From assembly GCF_001984195.1 (NCBI RefSeq), contig NZ_MTQN01000009.1:682001-746000 (forward strand): 64,000 nt of DNA. Reading direction: 5' to 3'. This DNA comes from Kribbella sp. ALI-6-A. Lineage in GTDB: Bacteria > Actinomycetota > Actinomycetes > Propionibacteriales > Kribbellaceae. A model generated the notes under the pieces. That model made no database searches and had not been told where the DNA came from. It saw only the letters and a list, made by a program, of their open reading frames with translations. The translations under genes and the position numbers were made by a program. Positions 36,001 to 44,093 of the stretch are shown piece after piece; the first letter of the stretch is position 1; every line of letters begins with the position of its first letter.

Positions 36001-37497
36001 CCGGAGGGAGTCCGTCGGCTGGGAGAGTTTCGGCGAAAGTTCAACACGGATGAACCACCTCCACCGCGCGGCGTCACCGGGGGCGTTGTCGGGTCGCCAA
36101 TCAGCGGCACGGCTGCTGCCAAGATGACCGATACCCAATGGCTTGGTGCTATGGCACGGTACGACAGCGCCGAACACGGTTGGGCCACACTCAAAGGGGG
36201 AGCGTCCGAGCTGTCACACCAACTACAAGAGCAGGTCAAGACAGAGCCGGACCGTTTTGCCCGACTGGCGCTGCGACTCACGTCGGATCTCAACCGGGCG
36301 TATGGCGACGCCATCCTGATGGGCTTAGGCGATGCGACCACCACAGAGAGTGAGTTGGTATTCGCGGCTGTTCGGCACATTGCCGGGCTCGGGCACGCCG
36401 AGAATGACCGCTGGCTTGGCATGGCTCTACGCAGGTACTACCGACAGGCTCCGCTCGACGTCGTCGAGCTAGTTGTCGAACGCACGCTGCGTTCGACAGA
36501 TCCGGCCGACAACTCCCCTGTGGTGGTCCGCGACGGCGACGACCGGCAGGCAGCAAATCTCCGCATGAACGGCATCAACACCGCCCGCGGCAGTCTTGCG
36601 GAAGCGCTCGGCGACCTCCTGGTCTATGACTCGGATGGCGAACGAACACGATTGGTCGTACCTCACCTCGTCGAGCTGGCCAACGACCCCATTCTCAGCG
36701 TTCGATCCTGTGTCGCACACACCATTGCGGCCTGCCTGCGCTACGCACGACCGGAGGCGATCAGCGCGTTCCAGCAACTGATCGACACTGAGGACCTGCT
36801 CCTGGCGGCGGAGCTCGTACAGCGGCTCATGCTCTACATCGGCAACGTGAATCCTGAAGTGGTCGATCCTGTTATTCAGCGGATGCTTTCGTCCGAGGAC
36901 GTCGAAGCGCGCGAGGCCGGAGGTCAGATCGCAGCCTTCGCCGCCTTGGAATGGCAGCGGCCCGAACTCATGGACCAGGCCATGTCACTCGATGCACGGG
37001 TGCGACAAGGAGTAGCTCAGGTCTGTTCACGCCACGTCGATCGGACCTCAAACGCTGCGTTAGCCACGACCATACTGATGCGGCTGATGAACGATGAGGA
37101 TGACGAAGTACGAAAGGCAGCGGCCGAGGTAGCCCCGCACCTGCGTGAGCACCCACTGCGGCCTTTCGCAGATTTGTTGGAGGCGCTCATCGATTCGCCC
37201 TCGTACGAACATGCGACTCCGCAGCTCCTCCTGACCCTGGAGTACGCGCCCGACAAGGTTGATGACCTTGCGCTGAAAGCGGCGCAGAGGTTCCTGAAGG
37301 TCTACGGCGAAGAGGCGGGAGACCTCAGCACCTCGGCTGCTGGCGACGCCCACTACATTAGCGAGCTAGTCGTGCGCGGCTTGGCTCAGTCGCGCAACCC
37401 ACAGCACAGGGCAGCACTACTAGACGTTCTGGACTCACTACTCGAGCTGGGCGTGTACGGCATCGGAGATGCGATTGCTGCATCAGAGCGTCTGTAG
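33046..37497 (+). CDS. nuclease-STAND NTPase with helical-repeat C-terminus (Avs-like)
   Basis: 1483 aa from ATG 33046 (a GTG at 33010 is possible). Residues 7-130 look like a PD-(D/E)xK nuclease of the Mrr/DUF4297 kind: GGEADKLGNKYEAAW, then VEAHQLKRQNG with the E-x-K active-site core at E59 and K64. Walker A GTAGGGKSG is at about 277-285, Walker B AYLIIDQVD at 342-349 and VILACREF at about 385-392. After a winged-helix part (FFHETFFDYAFARQ), some 900 residues form helical HEAT/TPR-like repeats. This layout matches antiviral STAND (Avs) proteins, which bind a viral protein and then degrade DNA. No accessory gene is adjacent. Confidence 0.8.
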   Translation: MSPRQGGEADKLGNKYEAAWAIRHALYCILDPTQSLTAEDIDPDAGQGSEFTYVSGAVEAHQLKRQNGNSNYWSIKALSGLGIFKSAAAHVAQSRQYHFASLIPCGPLKELADRARKSADLAAFTQSWLTSDPLRTAFDELAAAEILGSAGAAWTTLRGMWFEVHDEDDVIRMNGMLAGLSLEGTTGHLICLAIGDVLLDNLGKRLTRTELLEELAKHGITPLTAGSHASTQEQVAAVTGSWVGTVQRELLDPPIERAEVEQIAAALVSDRLCLITGTAGGGKSGVLEQTVATLGASGAEVLAFRLDRLEPFASTTELGRQLGLETSPAAALALAAGGRDAYLIIDQVDAVSLASGRMPQSFDVVVDLIGEALSVGGVRVILACREFDVENDHRIRALAARSDVRKVSIADLPGDAVKAAVTTMGLDASKLKATQLALLQSPLHLVLLSTIADQGDALAFQSRGSLFAAFWERKRQAVKARRAEVRFNDVIARVANGASDRQTLSAPVELLDEGDLVDDANVLVSEHVLARDGDRIAFFHETFFDYAFARQWVSRNESLCEFLLRDEQELFRRAQVRQILQHLHEREPERFLQELEELLTSPDIRLHIKETALSVFANLPTPTTEDADLALLVAATKPSFEERIWQQLRRAQWLRRFNADGRVAAWLDSGDEVLEARAINLMISGSKVYGDDVAVLLETRSAAPKYHSWVRWVLRFADVHTNRRLFEIFLANVRAGAYSGADHELWLTAHELAKHEPGWAIELLRARFVDQVGALALDSEGKVAALTVRDYQAAELICNASAAEPLAFIEAIMPYLLDVMAATEYTAREEARIADRHFTHRFPDRDSHNRDIDDTLLSSTTQALETIARSNPEAIRPLIDTLTNDPHDAAQFLLYRALTAGGETFAALAAELLLEGGSRLDCGYLSDADWVARELVKAIALHVSDDLHRRLEDAFRDLRNPYERRQSTGHSAFTFLSALDESRLSPEGVRRLGEFRRKFNTDEPPPPRGVTGGVVGSPISGTAAAKMTDTQWLGAMARYDSAEHGWATLKGGASELSHQLQEQVKTEPDRFARLALRLTSDLNRAYGDAILMGLGDATTTESELVFAAVRHIAGLGHAENDRWLGMALRRYYRQAPLDVVELVVERTLRSTDPADNSPVVVRDGDDRQAANLRMNGINTARGSLAEALGDLLVYDSDGERTRLVVPHLVELANDPILSVRSCVAHTIAACLRYARPEAISAFQQLIDTEDLLLAAELVQRLMLYIGNVNPEVVDPVIQRMLSSEDVEAREAGGQIAAFAALEWQRPELMDQAMSLDARVRQGVAQVCSRHVDRTSNAALATTILMRLMNDEDDEVRKAAAEVAPHLREHPLRPFADLLEALIDSPSYEHATPQLLLTLEYAPDKVDDLALKAAQRFLKVYGEEAGDLSTSAAGDAHYISELVVRGLAQSRNPQHRAALLDVLDSLLELGVYGIGDAIAASERL

Positions 37498-37582
37498 ACG
37501 GTTCGTCACCAGCGGGCGCATTCCTTCGATAGCTGATGCGTTCGCTTAGCGAAACCGCGGCCCGCGATTCCTTTGCCGAGTC

Positions 37583-37771
37583 GACCCTGCGCAGCTGCCA
37601 CGGATCGAAGAGATGACCAGCGACGCGGAGGCGCGCCTAGTCGAAGCCAAGGACCGCGCGTGGCTTGGTGAGGTCGCCGCGCTGGAGGAGTCGCTGCGGC
37701 ACCTGCGTCAGCGCCGAGCCGACGCCGAGCAGCAGCTCCGAGCGCTGAGCTCGGGGGTGACCGCGACTTGA
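37583..37771 (+). pseudogene. C-terminal scrap of an integrase or recombinase
   Basis: The frame reads PAQLPRIEEMTSDAEARLVE, then AKDRAWLGEVAALEESLRHL, ending at TGA 37769-37771. A Glu-rich helix with WLGEV..L is common at the end of actinobacterial site-specific recombinases. An ATG at 37613 has no ribosome site, so a stand-alone 52-aa peptide is less likely than a remnant. It abuts the DNA ligase gene (stop at 37777), pointing to a deletion joint here. Confidence 0.4.
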
Positions 37772-37776
37772 CTCAG

Positions 37777-38808
37777 CTAGTCGGGCAGCGTGTCCACGTC
37801 GACTGGCTCGAGGTCGCTGCGGTGCCGGATCAGGCGCAGTGGGTGGCGGTAGTGGCCGGCCTGCAAGGCGGCGTCGGCGGCGACCTCGACAACCACGGCC
37901 GGGCGGACCTTCATGATCGGTGTCTTGCTGCCCCGGCCCCAGTGGGTGCTGATCTGGTCCGGCCACGGATGCCGCGCTCCGGCCGGCTTTAACAGCTTCC
38001 CGATCGCGGCCGACTGGGCGTCGGTCAGCTTCACCGTCCGGCCGACGACCTCAAGCTCCTTGCCGCGGTACCGTCCGACGACCAGGAGCTCGGGGCGCTG
38101 CAGTGAGCCGGTGACTGCGCCGATGATCGCTTCGACGGTGTCGCGGGTCTTCCATTTCACCCATTCGCGGCGGCCGGGCTGGTACCGGGTGGTCGCGCCC
38201 TTGATGACCAGGCCTTCGACGCCGGAGGCCTTGAACGCCTCCAGCCACTCGCGCGCTTCGGCGATGTCGGCGGTGACTGGCGACAGCTGCAGCGGCGGCC
38301 GCCAGGCTTTCGCGAGCTGTTCCAGGCGGGTACGGCGGGCCGTCCAGCGCATCGGCCGTACGTCGACCGTGCCGACGGACAGGACGTCGAAGACCACCAG
38401 GGAGGCCGGCTGGTCGCGTGCCAGGCGGCGGCGCACCGTCGCGGCGGTGTTCACCATCCGCCCCTGCAGCGCGTCGAAGTCCATCCGCTCCCGGGTCCAC
38501 ACGACCAGTTCACCGTCGAGCACGCAATCGGTGCCGACCTGGCCGGCGAGGGCTGCCTGGATGTCGGGGAACTTCGCGGTGAAGTCCTTGCCGTTGCGCG
38601 ACCACAACCGCACCTCGCCTCGACGGCACACAGCACCGACCCGGAAGCCGTCCCATTTCAGCTCGAATCTCGAACCGCCCGGCATGGCGTTGGGCCCGGG
38701 GAGTTGTTCTTCGGCCCGGGCCAGTTCCAGTGCTACCGGCCCGAGGAGATCGGGACCAAGTTCGGCCACGCTCTCAGTGTTGCTGTAGGCAAGCTTTCGG
38801 TCCATCAC
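37777..38808 (-). CDS. ATP-dependent DNA ligase
   Basis: Up to 343 aa; the true start may be a little inside the first 20 residues. The adenylated lysine is K51 in ELKWDGFR (motif I, KxDG). Motif III/IIIa is VVFDVLSVG, motif IV EGLVIKG and motif V VKWKTRDTVE. The C-terminal part is an OB-fold (PELLVVGRYRGKEL). It seals nicks using ATP; actinomycetes often carry such ligases besides the NAD-dependent LigA, some linked to end-joining repair. No Ku or polymerase/nuclease domain is adjacent. Confidence 0.88.
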   Translation of the reverse strand: MMDRKLAYSNTESVAELGPDLLGPVALELARAEEQLPGPNAMPGGSRFELKWDGFRVGAVCRRGEVRLWSRNGKDFTAKFPDIQAALAGQVGTDCVLDGELVVWTRERMDFDALQGRMVNTAATVRRRLARDQPASLVVFDVLSVGTVDVRPMRWTARRTRLEQLAKAWRPPLQLSPVTADIAEAREWLEAFKASGVEGLVIKGATTRYQPGRREWVKWKTRDTVEAIIGAVTGSLQRPELLVVGRYRGKELEVVGRTVKLTDAQSAAIGKLLKPAGARHPWPDQISTHWGRGSKTPIMKVRPAVVVEVAADAALQAGHYRHPLRLIRHRSDLEPVDVDTLPD

Positions 38809-38910
38809 ACGTGCGTGTCAGGCCGGTTGCACCGCCGAGCAACTACCTGGCTCCTGCGCCCGCAGCTCCGCCGGCATCGGCTGAGCGGCCGGAGCGCGCC
38901 TGTGGGCGGC

Positions 38911-39515
38911 TCAGTTGCTGATGCCGGGGGCGGCGCCGATGTAGCGGTCATCGTCGACCTGGGCGGCGGTGAAGGCGGCGATGTCAGCGCGGGTGACGTT
39001 GAAGCCGAGCTTGTCGTGGCCGTAGAACCCCTGCCGTAGCTGACCGCGGGCGGGGCCGTTCTTGGGAGCGAGGAACCGCACGATGGTCCAGTCGAGGCCC
39101 GAAGTCATCACGATCTGGCTCATCTGGACGATTTCGTCGTAGGCGCGGCGCAGGAACGTCTTGGCCATGAAGGTCGGGAGCCGGGTCTGCCAGGTCGGCT
39201 TCTCCCGCGGATCGAGAATGCTGGGGGTGGCATTGCCGACGTACCGTCGCACGCCGTGGCGCTGCATCGCCGCGACGATGTTGCGGGTGCCCTCGACCAG
39301 CGGCAGCCCCGTCGCCTTGCGGTCCATGCTCGGACCGAGTGCGCTGACCACTGCGCCGGCGCCCTGGACGGCTTGGTCGATCGCGGCGGCGTCGCTGAGC
39401 TCACCGACCACGACGGTGACGTCGTCACCCCAGCTGGTGGGGACCCTGGCCGGGTTGCGCACGTAGGCGGTGACCATGTGGCCACTGGTCCGCAGTTGGT
39501 CGACGACCGCGGAAA
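38911..39515 (-). pseudogene. NmrA-like NAD(P)-binding protein, N-terminus lost
   Basis: The body is a typical atypical-SDR/NmrA protein: VVDQLRTSGHMVTAYVRNPA, VVSALGPSMDRKATGLPLVE, DWTIVRFLAPKNGPARGQLR, ending in GAAPGISN. The first strand with the GxxGxxG nucleotide-binding loop, normally right before LVVDQL, is missing; the open frame instead runs into antisense recombinase sequence. The breakpoint is about 39510-39525. The protein could not bind cofactor normally. Confidence 0.75.
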
Positions 39516-40581
39516 GCGCAGGAGGGGTACCGGCTGCGGGTGCTGGCGATCGACGAGGTCGCGGCACCGGTGGTCCAGCGGATCTTCGGGCTGTATCTCG
39601 AGGGGCTTGGGATCAAGGCGATCGCTGCCGTACTCAACTTCGAGCATGTGCCATGCCCGTCGGCCCATACGCCGTCGCAGAATCGGCACCGCAAGATGGA
39701 CGGCTGGCAGCACGGCACGGTGCGGGCGATTCTGGACAATCCCCGCTACACCGGGTACGCGATCTACGGGCGGTGGCAGAAGGTCGAGGAGCTGCTCGAT
39801 CCCGATGACGTCGCCGCCGGCCACGTTGTGCGATTCCGGCGGTCGGCGCAGGCCAAGATCGTCCGGTCGCGGGAGCCTGCTCACCCGGCGATCGTCTCGG
39901 TCGAGGACTTCACTCGGGTGCAACTGGTGCTTCGGTCACGGCGTGGGTCAGGACCCACCAACTTCTCGAAGCGTGAGCGCAACAGAGTGGCCGAGAAGCG
40001 CGTCTGTGTCTTTCGGTCGACGATTCGGTGCTCCCAGTGCGGACGGAAGATGGAGGCGGCTCCCCGCAGCCACGCGATCTTCTACCGGTGTGCCGCGCGG
40101 ACGCTCCTGCCGGAGACCCGAATCGCGCTCGAGCATCCTCCGACGGTGTATGTCCGTGAGGAGCACCTCGCGCGTCCGATCAACAAGTGGATCGCGCAGC
40201 TGTTCAGCCCTGCGCATCTGCAGACCACGGTGGACGCCCTCGTCGGCGCAGAGGAGGAGGACGAGAGCGAACAGCAGATTGCAGTCGCTCGTCGGCGGAT
40301 CGCTGAGGCTGAAGCGACGATGAGGCGGCTGCAGCGTGCACTCGAAGCTGGGTGGGACCCCGATGGCTTGACCAGTCAGTACAACACCGCGGCTCTGGAC
40401 AAGCGTGCCGCTGAGGCGGCGATGGCCGCGATCAAGCCGGCGCAGCGGCTGACAGCCGATGACGTCAGACAGATGATCGCTGAGCTCGGCGACATGGCTC
40501 GGGTGCTGGACAGCGCGGATCGGATGGATCTCGCCGAGCTCTACAAGGCACTCGGACTGGCGATCGTCTACGACAACGACC

Positions 40582-40611
40582 AAAAACGGGCTGATGTCTC
40601 CATCAGCCCGT
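40582..40611 (-). terminator. intrinsic terminator of the tRNA-Leu gene
   Basis: On the minus strand the 11-bp stem acgggctgatg / catcagcccgt with a 4-nt loop is followed by TTTTT. It starts 17 nt after the tRNA 3' end. It lies inside the last codons of the recombinase fragment. Confidence 0.85.
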
Positions 40612-40626
40612 GTGTGGTTAAGGTCG

Positions 40627-40642
40627 GTGTCCGAGGGGGGAC
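40627..40642. repeat. right copy of the 16-bp repeat (tRNA-Leu 3' end)
   Basis: gtgtccgaggggggac, identical to 1903-1918. It covers the acceptor strand and part of the T-stem of tRNA-Leu. Confidence 0.55.
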
Positions 40643-40713
40643 TTGAACCCCCACGCCCCGTAAAGGGCACTAGCACCTCAAGCTAGCGCGTCTGCCTATT
40701 CCGCCACCCGGAC
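40628..40713 (-). tRNA. tRNA-Leu, anticodon GAG
   Basis: 86 nt on the minus strand. The acceptor stem is GTCCGGG/CTCGGAC with one G-T pair, and the discriminator base is A. The anticodon arm is GCTAGC-TTGAGGT-GCTAGT with GAG in the middle of the 7-nt loop. It has a long variable arm, as expected for leucine, and a T-arm with GGTTCAAGTCC. CCA is not fully encoded. The 3' end is the right copy of the 16-bp repeat, so this gene is the probable integration target of the region to its left. Confidence 0.93.
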
Positions 40714-40837
40714 AGGTGGTCTGGCCACTTCTCAGTGGCGCCGACCGGAGAACAGTAGCAAACGTTCTGGGGGAACTTCACATCGGGGGCTCGGGGGTGT
40801 CGCGGTGGGGTGGGTGAGGGTGGTGGGGCGGGTGGGG

Positions 40838-41725
40838 TCAGTGCTGGCGGAGGTGGTCGTGCAGGGCTCGGGCGGTGGTGGACATCAGGGCTTCGGCGGC
40901 GGGCTGGACGGCGGCGGGGACCTGGGAGGCGGTGAGGGCGGCGATGGCGTAGCGCTGGCCGTCGGGGTGTTCGGCGACGCCGATCTCGTGGCGGAGGTTG
41001 AGCAGGGTGCCGGTTTTGGAGGACCAGGTGGTGGCGTCGGAGCTGAAGTCGGGGGTGAGACGCTGGCGGTGGACGTTGTGGGCCATCAGGGTTCGTACGG
41101 CGGCGGCCACGTCGGGGTGGATCCGGGACGGCGTCCAAATGGCCTGGAGCAGGTCGACGTGGGCGCGGGCGCTGCCGGAGCTGGCGCGGGTGGTGTCCAG
41201 CTGCGGGACGCGACCGTTGCTGCCGGCATCTATTGCCAGAGCTTGGGCCAAACCAGGTTCGGGCAGGTGATCGGCGGGGGTGTCGGTCAGCGGATGCATG
41301 GTGTGGCGGATCGAGATGCCGTCGAGGTTCCACTCGCGCAGCAGACCGGCGACGTACGCCGGTGGGGTGAGCGCGAACAGCGCGTCGGCCGCCGTACCGT
41401 CGCTGAGGCAGGTGCTGAGGTAGACGAGATCCTCGATCGCGATCCACGACGGGTGCCGGAAGCGGCTGAGGCCCGTGGGGCCCGGGGCGGTGATTCGGCC
41501 GGGCTGCACCTCGACGGTCGTCGAGCCGTCGAGGTCGCCGCGTCGGATGCGTTCCAGCGTGGCCAGCGCGAGCGGGATCTTGACCAACGACGCGGACGGG
41601 AGCTGGACGTCGGGGTCGATGCCGAGCTCGTCGCCGGTGTGCAGGTCGCGGACCAGGATGCCGGCGCGCAGCCCGCCGTCGGCGAGGTCCTGGCGCAGGG
41701 TTTGCAGCAGGTGTTCGGTCGTCAT
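40838..41725 (-). CDS. blaB: serine hydrolase of the penicillin-recognising family (BlaB-like)
   Basis: 295 aa from ATG 41725, which overlaps the LysR stop as ATGA. It has the SxxK motif SASLVK near residue 44 and SSKTGTLLN (KTG) near residue 237. It resembles class A enzymes but has no signal peptide, so it stays in the cytoplasm and is unlikely to protect against beta-lactams. In Streptomyces cacaoi the LysR regulator BlaA and a cytoplasmic SxxK/KTG protein BlaB are encoded together, divergently from the beta-lactamase gene blaL, and both are needed for its induction. The layout here is the same, so a regulatory role is likely. Confidence 0.8.
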   Translation of the reverse strand: MTTEHLLQTLRQDLADGGLRAGILVRDLHTGDELGIDPDVQLPSASLVKIPLALATLERIRRGDLDGSTTVEVQPGRITAPGPTGLSRFRHPSWIAIEDLVYLSTCLSDGTAADALFALTPPAYVAGLLREWNLDGISIRHTMHPLTDTPADHLPEPGLAQALAIDAGSNGRVPQLDTTRASSGSARAHVDLLQAIWTPSRIHPDVAAAVRTLMAHNVHRQRLTPDFSSDATTWSSKTGTLLNLRHEIGVAEHPDGQRYAIAALTASQVPAAVQPAAEALMSTTARALHDHLRQH

Positions 41726-42615
41726 CGCGGTACTCCGAGGCATCGGGCGACGGCGTCGGACAAGTGAGTCTCGAAGAGGTCGACGTTGACCGCGGGCGCG
41801 GCGGTGAGCGCGAAGCCCCGGGTGAGCGTGAGGTCCCCGATCGGGCGCCAGGTCAGGCCGAGATCATCCGCCTGGTCGGGCGAGCAGAGCAGAAGGTCGC
41901 GGGAACACAGCGTCTCGGCCGCGGCCGTCGTCAGGTCGGGCGCGACCGCGACCTGGGCGGGACGCAGCCCGACGGCGTCGCGCAGGCGGGTGAGCGGATC
42001 GCGGATGTGCGGTACGTCGTCCTCGGGCTGGATCCAGATCCGCCGCGCGGAACCGGCCCGCGTCCGGCTCGGCCGCAGCGTCGCGACGTACACGCGGCTG
42101 ACCTTCAGCTCACCCGCGAGCCCCAGCGGCACCGACCACCGAGCCTCATCAGCCGGTACGGCGAGCAGCGCGGCCCGCACCTGCTGCGAGTGAACCAGCT
42201 CGGCCCGCTCCCCCGCGGCCGCAACCTGCACCTCCAGCACGACGCCATGGGCACGCGCCTCGGCGATCAGCTGCGCCAGTCGCGCGGTGCCGCAGGTGGT
42301 GGGCACAGCGAGTCGCCACGGCCGGCGCTTGGCGACCTCCGCCTCATGATCCAGTACGCCGGCCGCCCGGACCACCTGGCGAGCCGCGGGCAGCAGATCG
42401 CGCCCGAAGGGAGTGAGCACGGCTCGTCGGCCTGTGCGCTCGAAGAGGCGTTCGCCGTACCTTTCCTCCAGCGCAGCGACACGGCGCGACGCCACCGACT
42501 GCGACATCCGCAGCGCGGCGGCGCCGACGGTGAAGCTTCCCCGTTCGCTCACGCTGACAAAGGCGCGGCATGCTCCGACCAGATCCACCTGCCTCATGCT
42601 ATGCGGATCCGGCAT
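41722..42615 (-). CDS. blaA: LysR-type regulator of the adjacent beta-lactamase (BlaA/AmpR-like)
   Basis: 297 aa from ATG 42615 (a second ATG, 42597, is possible). The winged helix is at residues 8-67 with FTVGAAALRMSQSVASRRVA as helix-turn-helix, followed by LEERYGERLFERTGRRAVLT. The rest is the effector domain with a short periplasmic-binding-protein-like fold. It overlaps the BlaB-like gene by 4 nt and is transcribed away from the beta-lactamase gene, the standard arrangement for LysR regulators that control their divergent neighbour. The inducer is presumably a cell-wall fragment (family knowledge). Confidence 0.85.
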   Translation of the reverse strand: MPDPHSMRQVDLVGACRAFVSVSERGSFTVGAAALRMSQSVASRRVAALEERYGERLFERTGRRAVLTPFGRDLLPAARQVVRAAGVLDHEAEVAKRRPWRLAVPTTCGTARLAQLIAEARAHGVVLEVQVAAAGERAELVHSQQVRAALLAVPADEARWSVPLGLAGELKVSRVYVATLRPSRTRAGSARRIWIQPEDDVPHIRDPLTRLRDAVGLRPAQVAVAPDLTTAAAETLCSRDLLLCSPDQADDLGLTWRPIGDLTLTRGFALTAAPAVNVDLFETHLSDAVARCLGVPR

Positions 42616-42638
42616 CAGACCAAGCGTTTCCGCATTGG

Positions 42639-42660
42639 ACCGGCATGGGTTCGAACCGGT
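42639..42660. promoter_or_regulatory. possible LysR operator
   Basis: The half-sites accgg and ccggt are separated by 12 nt in the 80-nt gap between the LysR and beta-lactamase genes. Position and spacing fit a LysR dimer site, but the dyad is short. Confidence 0.3.
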
Positions 42661-42695
42661 GAAGTGGAAGCAGCACTCGATCCCGGAGGTGGAAC

Positions 42696-43631
42696 ATCAT
42701 CCAGCACACCCGCACGGTCCTCGCAGCACTGGTCGCCCTCACCGTCACCCCACTGGCCGCTTGCACCAGTGGCGACGACTCCCCCACAAGCGCAACGACC
42801 ACCACGGCAGCAACCCCGACCCCCACGACGAGCACACCGACCACCACCCCGTACGCCGCCGACTTCCAGCGCCTCGAGTCACGCTTCGCCGCCCGCCTCG
42901 GCGTGTACGCCGTCGACACCGGCACCGGCCGGGAGATCGCCCACAACGCCGACGCCCGCTTCCCCTACGCCTCGACCTTCAAGGCCCTCGCCGCGGGCGC
43001 CGTCCTCCGCAAGAACAAGCTCGCGGGCATGAACAAGGTCGTCAAATACTCCACGTCCGATCTCGAACCCAACTCCCCCGTCGCCGAGAAGCACGTCGCC
43101 ACCGGCATGACGCTGCTGGCGCTGTCCGACGCGGCCGTCCGCTACAGCGACAACACCGCCGCCAATCTCCTGTTCGCCGAGCTCGGCGGACCCAAAGGTC
43201 TTGAGGCGATACTGCGTGAGCTCGGCGACAACGTGACCTCCATGGTTCGCGACGAGCCGGAGATGAGCGATTGGGACCCGAAGAACCCCCGCGACACCAG
43301 TACGCCGCGCGCCTTCGCGAAGAACCTGCGAGCGATGGTGCTGGGCGACGCCCTCGCCAAGCCCGAGCGCGACCAGCTCATCACCTGGCTGAAGACCAAC
43401 ACCACCGGTGCCGAGCTGATCCGGGCCGGTGTCCCGAAGAGCTGGGTCGTCGGCGACAAGACCGGAACGGCCGGCACGTACGGCGGGCGCAACGACATCG
43501 CTGTCATCTGGCCGCCGGGCCGGTCGCCGATCGTCGTCGCGGTGTTCTCCAATCGGCGCGCGCCCGAGGCGGAACCGGACAACCGGTTGGTTGCCGAGGC
43601 GGCGAAGGTTGTCGCGTCCACCCTCAACTGA
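42696..43631 (+). CDS. blaL: class A beta-lactamase, lipoprotein
   Basis: 311 aa. The frame codes a lipoprotein signal ([16 protein letters not shown]), a Thr/Pro linker, then the full enzyme: STFK with the active-site Ser at about residue 93, SDN in [10 protein letters not shown], the omega-loop Glu in [18 protein letters not shown] and KTG in [14 protein letters not shown]. It hydrolyses beta-lactams at the cell surface. The start is odd: no ATG, GTG or TTG exists in frame before 42903, which would remove the signal peptide and linker. GGAGG at 42685-42689 is followed after 6 nt by ATC (42696), so initiation at ATC, or an ATG-to-ATC change, is implied. Confidence 0.88.
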   Translation: MIQHTRTVLAALVALTVTPLAACTSGDDSPTSATTTTAATPTPTTSTPTTTPYAADFQRLESRFAARLGVYAVDTGTGREIAHNADARFPYASTFKALAAGAVLRKNKLAGMNKVVKYSTSDLEPNSPVAEKHVATGMTLLALSDAAVRYSDNTAANLLFAELGGPKGLEAILRELGDNVTSMVRDEPEMSDWDPKNPRDTSTPRAFAKNLRAMVLGDALAKPERDQLITWLKTNTTGAELIRAGVPKSWVVGDKTGTAGTYGGRNDIAVIWPPGRSPIVVAVFSNRRAPEAEPDNRLVAEAAKVVASTLN

Positions 43632-43835
43632 TGCAACAGGCAACTACCGGCGTGCGCAAACCCTTGCCCAGCAGGAATCCCCGCGCTGACCAGCGTGTTC
43701 GCGCGATTGCGTTTGGCAACGGACTCGATGGGCACCAGTGCGTCGTACGACCTGTCAGCAGCGTTCGGCTTCGCTGCCCTGCGGAGGGGGCGATGAACCG
43801 GCCGGACGCGTTCACCAGGAAGGAAGTCGGGCGAC

Positions 43836-44039
43836 ATGGGTGTTTTCGACAACCTCAAGGACAAGGCCACCGGCGCCGTTGACGACCACGGCGACAAGGT
43901 CAGCGGCGGTCTCGACAAGGCCGGTGAGATGGCCGACGAGAAGACCGGCGGTCAGCACGGCGACAAGATCGACCAGGGCACCGACTTCGCCAAGGACCGG
44001 CTGGACGGCCTGGACGGTCAGGACGACGACATCCAGTAA
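43836..44039 (+). CDS. antitoxin-like protein (MT0933 family)
   Basis: 67 aa, ATG 43836 after AAGGAAG. Charged and Gly/Asp-rich: GVFDNLKDKATGAVDDHGDK, ADEKTGG, FAKDRLDGLDGQDDD. This is the pattern of the MT0933 antitoxin family of mycobacteria (Rv0909), paired there with a START-like toxin. No toxin gene is adjacent here, so it may be solitary or serve another purpose. The 200 nt before it hold nothing I recognise. Confidence 0.8.
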   Translation: MGVFDNLKDKATGAVDDHGDKVSGGLDKAGEMADEKTGGQHGDKIDQGTDFAKDRLDGLDGQDDDIQ

Positions 44040-44093
44040 CGGCACCATCTCTCGGACGGGCCGCGGGCGATCTGCCTGCGGCCCGTCCGCAGG

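Larger units (their letters stand above)
39525..40646 (+). pseudogene. serine recombinase lacking its catalytic domain
   Basis: Homology begins abruptly at GYRLRVLAIDE (39525), the point where large serine recombinases read PYGYRL, so the N-terminal resolvase domain with the catalytic Ser is gone. What remains is the recombinase domain (APVVQRIFGLYLEGLGIKAI; WQHGTVRAILDNPRYTGYAI), the zinc-ribbon part (TIRCSQCGRKM) and the coiled coil to VGVRGGT. The stop codon TGA (40644-40646) lies inside the antisense of tRNA-Leu. Its 5' end is joined tail-to-tail with the broken NmrA-like gene. Confidence 0.8.

Noticed and set aside
40683..41447. Minus-strand 254-codon frame rich in Arg and Pro
   Set aside because: It overlaps the serine hydrolase gene in another frame and extends into the tRNA; no protein-like pattern.
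42413..43204. Plus-strand frame beginning upstream of the beta-lactamase with GTG after GGAGG
   Set aside because: It starts [10 protein letters not shown] and soon becomes an Arg/Pro/His string; the real signal peptide lies in the ATC frame.
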